In this document: positions 59,118 to 64,000 of the stretch, in pieces
How positions within the stretch are numbered: the stretch's first letter is position 1
Layout: every line of letters starts with the position of its first letter
Origin: a virus
DNA length: 64,000 nucleotides
Virus record (IMG/VR): IMGVR_UViG_3300028573_000017
Location: 1 to 64,000 of that record
Reading direction: 5' to 3' (one strand)
Position numbers and translations under genes: made by a program
Notes under the pieces: model-generated
Told to the model about the DNA's origin: nothing
The model's database searches: none
What the model saw: the letters and a program-made list of their open reading frames with translations, nothing else

Positions 59118-59313
59118 TGGTTCTCTCGACCCTAGTGCGGACCGTCTTATCGAATATGTCGATTCGGTATTTGGCCGTTAGCGGCCATGCTTCTCCACGG
59201 GCATCATCTTCATCGAGGGCAAGGACGGTCTCGCGCACCAGCTCGACGCCATCCCTTTCAAGGACGACAACGAACGGCGATAGAAGATCGCTGTACGACC
59301 TGCGTCGGCGCAT
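59101..59313 (-). CDS. Small hypothetical protein, 70 aa
   Basis: MRRRRSYSDLLSPFVVVLER then ELVRETVLALDEDDARGEAW and an alternating strand. It starts after GGGAG at 59313 and overlaps the next gene by 17 bp. It lies just inside the right inverted repeat. Function unknown. Confidence 0.6.
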   Translation of the reverse strand: MRRRRSYSDLLSPFVVVLERDGVELVRETVLALDEDDARGEAWPLTAKYRIDIFDKTVRTRVERTNAARS

Positions 59314-59390
59314 TGTGAACTCCCAAAGGCTCCCTGCTAAGCATATAGGAGCCAAAGGCGGCGATCGAGTGACCGTCAAGGCCGGCGGAT

Positions 59391-59409
59391 TTCAAACTGA
59401 CGCACTACC
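59391..59409 (-). repeat. 19-bp terminal inverted repeat, right
   Basis: On the minus strand it reads GGTAGTGCGTCAGTTTGAA inward, identical to 56504-56522. It lies six bases beyond the stop of the 59415 gene. Confidence 0.92.
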
Positions 59410-59414
59410 GAAGG

Positions 59415-59828
59415 TCACGCATCGGTCTTTCTCCGTGTCGGCCGCGGTCTCGGCTTGAAGCGAGGATCGTTCTCGATGTGCATCATCTTGACGCCCTCGG
59501 GATCGATCGACTGCCATTTGAGGTAGAGCTGTAGCCCGAAGTCCTGAAGGGCGCGGTGATACCACGCCGCCTCGGTGTAAGGCGAGCCGTTCGGGCTGAC
59601 GGCGAAGTTGACGCTGAAGGCGTGCAGGTTGCCCTCGCCGAGCAGCGTCCACATCTCGCGGCGCCCGGCTTCGCTGGTGAAGACCATCCGCCAGAAATCT
59701 TCGGAGTCCTCGTTGGCGCGCTTCTGCTTGCGCTTTTGCGTGCGCAGTCCTTCCGGGCTGGCGGCATCGACGGTCGCGGTTTCGGCCGGCAGGATTTCCT
59801 CCGGCCCGTCTTCCGGCTCGTCGGCCAT
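59415..59828 (-). CDS. Conserved podoviral protein, 137 aa
   Basis: MADEPEDGPEEILPAETATV, then EDFWRMVFTSEAGRREMWTL, AAWYHRALQDFGLQLYLKWQ and IDPEGVKMMHIENDPRF. This fits a small conserved protein that sits before the scaffold gene in BPP-1-like phages. Start 59828 overlaps the upstream stop. Function unknown. Confidence 0.7.
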   Translation of the reverse strand: MADEPEDGPEEILPAETATVDAASPEGLRTQKRKQKRANEDSEDFWRMVFTSEAGRREMWTLLGEGNLHAFSVNFAVSPNGSPYTEAAWYHRALQDFGLQLYLKWQSIDPEGVKMMHIENDPRFKPRPRPTRRKTDA

Positions 59829-60031
59829 CAGAGCGGCTTGACCACGGTGAGGCCCTGCACGGTGCGGCGCCCGTACTGATCGTCGGAAAGATTGAAGCCG
59901 AAGATAAGGCCGTCCTTCTTCGCCCGGTCGATGACGGCGCATGCGGCGTTCAGGTGCGGCATGATCTCGGCGCGGTAGGCGTCGGCCTTCTGCTGGTCGG
60001 TGAAGGGCGGCGATTCGATCTTGTCGGCCAT
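59828..60031 (-). CDS. Hypothetical protein, 67 aa
   Basis: MADKIESPPFTDQQKADAYR, then AEIMPHLNAACAVIDRAKKD and a beta C-terminus. Coupled to the Tad1-like gene (TGATG) and to the 59415 gene. Family unknown. Confidence 0.6.
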   Translation of the reverse strand: MADKIESPPFTDQQKADAYRAEIMPHLNAACAVIDRAKKDGLIFGFNLSDDQYGRRTVQGLTVVKPL

Positions 60032-60387
60032 CACGCGACGCTCGTGCCTTCGACCCCGCGCGCCATGCGGGTTCGCGTCCGCGAATGAAGCCAGTGTTGC
60101 GCTTCCTCGATCTTGGTGAGAGCCAGCGCATTCTCGCGACAGGCGTAAGGTCCTTTCTGGAACGACCTCAGTCGATCAACGACAATTGCCAAAAGCACCT
60201 CTTGGGTTAGGCCGTTGACGCCCTTCTCGTTGATGGGGCCGTTCTGGAACGAGATATTGGTCCTCTGTCCGGACGGCAACTTGACCTCGTATTCGTGGTT
60301 GGCACCACCGGCACCCGGCTCGTCCGATACCTCGATGATGATCAGGTCGTTGGCAGCATTGACGCGATGATCTTCAATTGTCCTCAT
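60031..60387 (-). CDS. tad1: Tad1-like cyclic-nucleotide sponge (anti-Thoeris)
   Basis: A 118-aa protein. DEPGAGGANHEY, FQNGPINEKGVNG and the C-terminal ENALALTKIEEAQHWLHSRT then MARGVEGT form the Acb2/Tad1 hairpin pattern. F76, N86, R103 and R107 match the spacing of the Phe82/Asn92/Arg109/Arg113 ligand-binding residues I recall for Clostridium botulinum Tad1. Known Tad1 proteins sequester gcADPR (and some CBASS cyclic nucleotides), blocking Thoeris defence. It is packed between late genes. Confidence 0.82.
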   Translation of the reverse strand: MRTIEDHRVNAANDLIIIEVSDEPGAGGANHEYEVKLPSGQRTNISFQNGPINEKGVNGLTQEVLLAIVVDRLRSFQKGPYACRENALALTKIEEAQHWLHSRTRTRMARGVEGTSVA

Positions 60388-60409
60388 TGGGGACTCCTCT
60401 TCGATTAAG

Positions 60410-60916
60410 TCAGTGCCTCGTTTCGCTCGGGAGAATGACGCCGCCCGCGCTGACCTTCAGGTGATCGGGCAGGCTGACGGGAACCGGCGCGCCGACCGCG
60501 CGATGCTCGGTCCCGACGTCGGGCAGGATCGGTCCGCGCACGCCGGTCTTGTCGTGCTGCAGCTTCTCGACGCCGACCAGCATGAAGGCAAGGTTCTGGG
60601 CGAGCAGCGTGAAATTCTGGTTGCGGCTTTGGCCGTTGATGTAGATGCGCTTCCCTTGGAACTTGAAGCCTCGCAGCCAGTTGCCGGAGCGCTTGTGCGC
60701 CTCGGCCATCAGCATTCCGAGCGGGTACCACCGGGCGTCATCGCGCATTGCCGCGATCTGGCGGCAGCATCCTTCGACGAGAAGCAGATGCTCGCGGAGC
60801 TTCGTGTACGCCGGTCCGATGCGCGTGAGCAGCGACAGGGTGACCGCCGCCTGCCCGGCTTCCTTCAGGCTCGATTTCAATCTGTCGAGCACCTCGTTTT
60901 CGGTAAGGTCGCTCAT
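60410..60916 (-). CDS. Conserved hypothetical phage protein, 168 aa
   Basis: MSDLTENEVLDRLKSSLKEA, then LLVEGCCRQIAAMRDDARWY and LGMLMAEAHKRSGNWLRGFK. The pattern is known to me from uncharacterised podoviral accessory proteins. It contains a helical half and a beta C-terminus. Coupled to the 60913 gene by ATGA. Confidence 0.6.
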   Translation of the reverse strand: MSDLTENEVLDRLKSSLKEAGQAAVTLSLLTRIGPAYTKLREHLLLVEGCCRQIAAMRDDARWYPLGMLMAEAHKRSGNWLRGFKFQGKRIYINGQSRNQNFTLLAQNLAFMLVGVEKLQHDKTGVRGPILPDVGTEHRAVGAPVPVSLPDHLKVSAGGVILPSETRH

Positions 60917-61179
60917 CGCGGCAACGGCAATCCTTTGCTGTAGTCGGGGAAGCTCATACTCGCGATTTCACGATCCTCTTTGTGCTTTGCGATCGTCATC
61001 CTGAGTTCGAGGCCCTCTTTGGTCAGCCACGTTTTCCAGCCGCAGCCAGTCGTGTTCGGCCACGCTCGGTGCGCAAACCCCTTCACGATCATGTCGTCGC
61101 GATCTTCGGTCGATAGGTTCTCAATCGCTCTTTCGTCGCAAAGAAGCGCAGCAATTTGCCGTTCATTGAGGTCGCTCAC
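60913..61179 (-). CDS. Hypothetical protein, 88 aa
   Basis: GTG start overlapping the upstream stop (GTGA). The product (SDLNERQIAALLCDERAIEN, then FAHRAWPNTTGCGWKTWLTK) looks like a small winged-helix-like fold. Function unknown. Confidence 0.55.
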   Translation of the reverse strand: MSDLNERQIAALLCDERAIENLSTEDRDDMIVKGFAHRAWPNTTGCGWKTWLTKEGLELRMTIAKHKEDREIASMSFPDYSKGLPLPR

Positions 61180-61442
61180 TTGTCGCGTTCCTTCGCGGTG
61201 ACGCCGGGCGAGCGCTTCGGCTGCATCATCCACGCGAATGCGCCGGCGCTCATTGCCTTCTCGACTTCTTCCGTTGTTACCCACCCAAGAAGCGAGGAGA
61301 CCACGACCCGACTTTCCGATGCACGTCGGCGCGCGATTTCATAGTGGTCGTGACACGCCAGTCCGCTCCACGGGGAGCCCTCACAGACAAAATCGACGAC
61401 CGCCCGCTTGTCGCACCACGAGCACTTCGGGTTCATTTTCAC
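61176..61442 (-). CDS. Small zinc-ribbon-like protein, 88 aa
   Basis: MKMNPKCSWCDKRAVVDFVC then LACHDHYEIARRRASESRVV: CxxC and CxxH pairs suggest a zinc site in residues 7-32. The C-terminal half is helical. Its start overlaps the portal stop. Role unknown. Confidence 0.65.
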   Translation of the reverse strand: MKMNPKCSWCDKRAVVDFVCEGSPWSGLACHDHYEIARRRASESRVVVSSLLGWVTTEEVEKAMSAGAFAWMMQPKRSPGVTAKERDK

Positions 61443-63274
61443 GACGCTGGTACCTCTCCCGGCCCGACCATGGCGCGCAATGCGGTGTTCCCGCTTAGCG
61501 GCGTTTGCGCCAGCGTGTGGGCGGCCTGAACCGCCGCCATTGCCGCGCCTGGCACCTGCTGTTGCTGCTTGGCGTTCTGCACCGCCTGATCGTGCTCGTC
61601 CACCTCGTTGTCGGTGTACCAGAGATTCTGCGGGAAGTTGTTGCGGTTGCCGTACTCGCGGAACGCCTTGTCGAGATTGACCGTGCGGAGCGGATCCGGC
61701 ACGCCCGCCGCCTTCGCCGCGCTCGACAGCGCACCGCCGGTCGCAAACACGTCCTTCATCGACACCGATTCGGTCGCGTTCTGCGCCAGTTTCATTATCG
61801 ACACGTAGTTAATCCGGATCGGGATTCCCTGCAGCGACTTCGGCATCGGCTTCAACAGCCGGCGGCGCTGCATGATGTCGAGCACCCGGCGAAGCGCCGG
61901 AGCGGCGAATTCGTTCTCGAACATGTGGATGAACGGTCCGAGCTCCTGCAAGCGCTCCAGGTTGCGCTGGGTCAGTTCCAGTTCGTTCCGTGGCTGGACG
62001 CCTTCCATGCGCGAGATCGCCATGAACAGGTCGACGAACAGCGCCTTGTCGATGCGCGCGTTCACCTTGTCGATGTCGGCAGTGATTCCGGCAAGCCACT
62101 CGGGCCGGACCTCGAAGAGCGGCCAGAAGCCCTTCCGGTTATTGTCCGTGCTCATGTAGGTGATCATGCCGGGCACGATCGACGACGGTTCGTTCTTAAG
62201 CTCCGGGTTGGCGCCCATCGGCGGGCGCACGCCCTTCTCGATGAACTCGGCCTTGCGGCGCGTCTCGAGCTGGACCTGCTTGTTGTCGCCGAGCGCGTCC
62301 ATGCACGGCGAGCGGCCGTAGGGTTCGTTCGACGTGGTGGCCCAGCGCGCGGCCATGAACGGCGTCATGTGGAAGCCGCGGAGGCTGAGAGGCTGGTCGG
62401 TCTTCACGCCCTTCAGCCAGTACACCTCGCGGAAGGAGAAGATGCCCGGCACCACCTTGATCGCCGGCTTGCCGCCTTTCGGATTCATACCGACGTTCGG
62501 CTCGATTGCATGGGCGACGACGTACTCAGTATCGAGCGAAAGTCCGCTGTTCCACAGCGTCCGCACCTGCTCCGGGCACTTGTCGATGCCAAACATATCG
62601 ACGATCTGGACGATGGTCAGATTGAACTCGCGATAGAGCGTATCGACGGCGAAGCGAGCGCCCGACGCGAGATAGTATTCACCGGCGACCGGAAGGTAAC
62701 ACCGGATTACGTCTTCATAGTCCTCATAGATGATGACCGGCGCTGTACCGATTACAGTCACATCCTGAAAGGCTTGTGACATTGTGGTATAGAAATTCGA
62801 CTGCGCCAATACTGTATAGACGCGCTGCTGGGTGTCCTCCAGCCACGCCTTGCCCTCGGGGTCGAGGTCGATCCACGGCAGTCCGATTTCCAGCGTAAAC
62901 CACGGTCGCGACGGGCTGGTCAGCCCGGTCCACATGCCGGCGGCGCAAGTGCGCACGGCGAGCAGGCCGGTGGAATCGACGATGGTGTCGTTGATCGGCT
63001 GGCCTTTCCAAGTGCGGTTTGGAACAACAAGCCACGCCCATCTTCTCGGTAAAAAGTATTGCGCAAGTACACTCCAGTGTACCCACCATGACCATCTCCA
63101 CGTGCGAAGCATCGCGAGCCGCGCCTCAAGACGGCCGTAGATCACGTCCGTCCAATCGGTGCTTTGCTTTCTTTGACGAGGCGCTTCTTCATCCACTGGC
63201 TGCAAGGCCAGCAGACTCGGGCTCATCTCTTGGTACGGTGCCTTAGCAAAGGCGGCGTCCGATCCGTCAGCCAT
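61439..63274 (-). CDS. Portal (head-to-tail connector) protein
   Basis: A 611-aa protein. YGRLEARLAMLRTWRWSWWV, then YFLPRRWAWLVVPNRTWKGQ, TIVDSTGLLAVRTCAAGMWT and GLTSPSRPWFTL give the 'head-to-tail connecting protein' family signature (Phage T7-like/BPP-1 portal). It forms the dodecameric DNA gate. It precedes the capsid block. Confidence 0.92.
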   Translation of the reverse strand: MADGSDAAFAKAPYQEMSPSLLALQPVDEEAPRQRKQSTDWTDVIYGRLEARLAMLRTWRWSWWVHWSVLAQYFLPRRWAWLVVPNRTWKGQPINDTIVDSTGLLAVRTCAAGMWTGLTSPSRPWFTLEIGLPWIDLDPEGKAWLEDTQQRVYTVLAQSNFYTTMSQAFQDVTVIGTAPVIIYEDYEDVIRCYLPVAGEYYLASGARFAVDTLYREFNLTIVQIVDMFGIDKCPEQVRTLWNSGLSLDTEYVVAHAIEPNVGMNPKGGKPAIKVVPGIFSFREVYWLKGVKTDQPLSLRGFHMTPFMAARWATTSNEPYGRSPCMDALGDNKQVQLETRRKAEFIEKGVRPPMGANPELKNEPSSIVPGMITYMSTDNNRKGFWPLFEVRPEWLAGITADIDKVNARIDKALFVDLFMAISRMEGVQPRNELELTQRNLERLQELGPFIHMFENEFAAPALRRVLDIMQRRRLLKPMPKSLQGIPIRINYVSIMKLAQNATESVSMKDVFATGGALSSAAKAAGVPDPLRTVNLDKAFREYGNRNNFPQNLWYTDNEVDEHDQAVQNAKQQQQVPGAAMAAVQAAHTLAQTPLSGNTALRAMVGPGEVPAS

Positions 63275-63289
63275 CGGTCAGAGTCCTGT

Positions 63290-63517
63290 TCAGGTCGATC
63301 CGCCGAGAAGCTGCTTCTGGGCCGTGCTGGGCGTCGGCGCTCCGGCCTCGCCGCCGACGTTCTTGATGGTGTCGGCGAACCCGGCGCCGGACGTGGCGGC
63401 CGCGGCGAAACGAGCCGCGCTGCCGGACGCGCGCACGGACGAGTCGGCGTAGGTCGGCGGTGTCGGCGGGGGCGGCGGAGGTGCGGGTGGTGCCGACTTG
63501 TGCGACAGAAAGCCCAT
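63290..63517 (-). CDS. Pro-rich small structural protein, 75 aa
   Basis: MGFLSHKSAPPAPPPPPPTP, then SGAGFADTIKNVGGEAGAPT: the same plan as small proteins encoded beside podoviral portals. Start 63517 overlaps the preceding stop (TGATG). Role unknown. Confidence 0.65.
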   Translation of the reverse strand: MGFLSHKSAPPAPPPPPPTPPTYADSSVRASGSAARFAAAATSGAGFADTIKNVGGEAGAPTPSTAQKQLLGGST

Positions 63518-63654
63518 CACTTTCCTCCCTTCAGGCCCGGCCGCGCGGTGTTTTGCGGCGGCCCGAACTTCACCGGCGCCGGGGCGGCCGCGGCGGTCGA
63601 CTTGTCGCGCGTGTGCTTGCCGGGAATGACGATGGTCTGCGATCGGGTGGCCAT
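63517..63654 (-). CDS. Small hypothetical protein, 45 aa
   Basis: MATRSQTIVIPGKHTRDKST, then PVKFGPPQNTARPGLKGGK. GGCC-rich, soluble, with start at 63654 four bases from the upstream stop. Missed by length cut-offs but coupled to the next gene. Confidence 0.55.
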   Translation of the reverse strand: MATRSQTIVIPGKHTRDKSTAAAAPAPVKFGPPQNTARPGLKGGK

Positions 63655-63657
63655 GCT

Positions 63658-63930
63658 TCACCACAGGAGGCTGAGGCCGGCAGCGACACCGGTCGCGATG
63701 GAAGCTAGCACGAGAACGACGGCGACGGTACCGGAGGGGTCAAGGACCTCGCGAAGCGGGTCGGGGATGCTCTGGATCGTAGCGCTGAGGTAGGCCAGCC
63801 CGATGGTGCCGAGCGCTAGGATAACAGCGAGATGGCTTTCCCACATGAGCCCGGCCGCGATGACGCCGGCGCAGTAGAGCGCGCTGTTCAGGATGACGGC
63901 GACGAGAAGGAACGGGCGGTCCGAATTCAT
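63658..63930 (-). CDS. Multi-pass membrane protein, 90 aa
   Basis: MNSDRPFLLVAVILNSALYC then GLMWESHLAVILALGTIGLA and AVVLVLASIATGVAAGLSLL: three membrane helices. The second of two in-tandem ATGs (63930) overlaps the upstream stop; the first (63933) is preceded by GGAGG. Function unknown, possibly lysis-related. Confidence 0.6.
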   Translation of the reverse strand: MNSDRPFLLVAVILNSALYCAGVIAAGLMWESHLAVILALGTIGLAYLSATIQSIPDPLREVLDPSGTVAVVLVLASIATGVAAGLSLLW

Positions 63931-64000
63931 CATCTGCCTCCAAAGGGATCGTACACCGAATTGGTCTTGTAGGATTCCGTGGCCTGCCTGTCGAGGTCGG
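63930..64000 (-). CDS. Partial C-terminus of an upstream gene
   Basis: The minus-strand frame ends DLDRQATESYKTNSVYDPFG then GR and a stop at 63930-63932, continuing off the right edge. In related phages the large terminase gene can lie upstream of the portal, so this may be its tail, but 23 residues cannot prove that. Confidence 0.5.
   Translation of the reverse strand, partial: DLDRQATESYKTNSVYDPFGGR

Larger units (their letters stand above)
56504..59409 (-). mobile_element. IS1-type transposon with passenger genes, 2.9 kb
   Basis: Bounded by perfect 19-bp inverted repeats. Contains an IS1-family transposase, a lipoprotein translated by coupling to it, and on the other strand a small gene plus a ClpP-like serine protease, then two more small genes on the minus strand. 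It interrupts the capsid operon between the 59415 gene and the scaffold gene. Composition of the protease part is AT-richer than the phage. Flanks (TATAATCG, GAAGGTCA) show no target duplication, so the insertion is old or was rearranged. Confidence 0.82.

Noticed and set aside
1-64000. Integrase and attachment site of a temperate phage
   Set aside because: No tyrosine or serine recombinase was found. The repressor suggests a temperate past but the genes needed may lie outside the window.

Overview
The window is a continuous stretch of a tailed, podovirus-type bacteriophage genome (free phage or prophage). It is open at both ends: a gene runs off each edge. The virion genes resemble Bordetella phage BPP-1 and T7-like podoviruses: a head-to-tail connector portal, a BPP-1-type capsid with a Bbp16-like cement protein, tail tubular proteins, a giant polyvalent protein, and a lytic transglycosylase in the ejected core. 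The host is probably an alphaproteobacterium of the Rhizobiales type. Evidence for this is a phage copy of GcrA (an alphaproteobacterial cell-cycle regulator), a DUF3309 protein, GxGHN-motif proteins and uniformly GC-rich DNA. I saw no tRNA, rRNA, CRISPR array, integrase or reverse transcriptase.

Layout. (1) 1-5862, minus strand: small phage genes, an adenine-type DNA methyltransferase, a ribbon-helix-helix regulator and the small terminase subunit. This part is interrupted by an AT-richer three-gene cassette bounded by 40-bp inverted repeats (1256-2809). (2) 6118-9514, plus strand: small accessory genes ending in an exported staphylococcal-nuclease-like protein. (3) 14039-9573, minus strand: an XRE repressor, an acyl carrier protein, RusA, GcrA and a primase-helicase. 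(4) 14194-20797, plus strand: early genes including RecT. Blocks 3 and 4 diverge from a 150-bp control region holding two promoters and three copies of an ATGC-N5-GCAT operator. (5) 64000-20778, minus strand: the late operon. It runs portal, accessory genes with a Tad1-like anti-defence protein, capsid, exported tail or surface proteins, tail tubular proteins, core proteins, the giant protein and a cluster of small membrane proteins.

Insertions in the late operon. An IS1-type transposon (56504-59409) has perfect 19-bp terminal inverted repeats and carries a lipoprotein and a ClpP-like serine protease. A GIY-YIG/NUMOD3/AP2 homing endonuclease sits on the opposite strand within the tail genes. 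A scarred tandem duplication lies between the core hydrolase and the giant protein (32085-33147).

How it fits together. The repressor-operator region probably decides between early and quiescent expression. RecT, RusA and the primase-helicase replicate and recombine the DNA. GcrA and the methyltransferase may tie phage transcription to host methylation state. The late operon builds the particle. Many adjacent genes overlap by ATGA, GTGA or TGATG, implying translational coupling. The points most worth a second look are the triple-operator switch, the transposon, the inverted-repeat cassette, the Tad1-like protein, the phage acyl carrier protein, a gene embedded in the giant gene, and Sec signals on five tail proteins.
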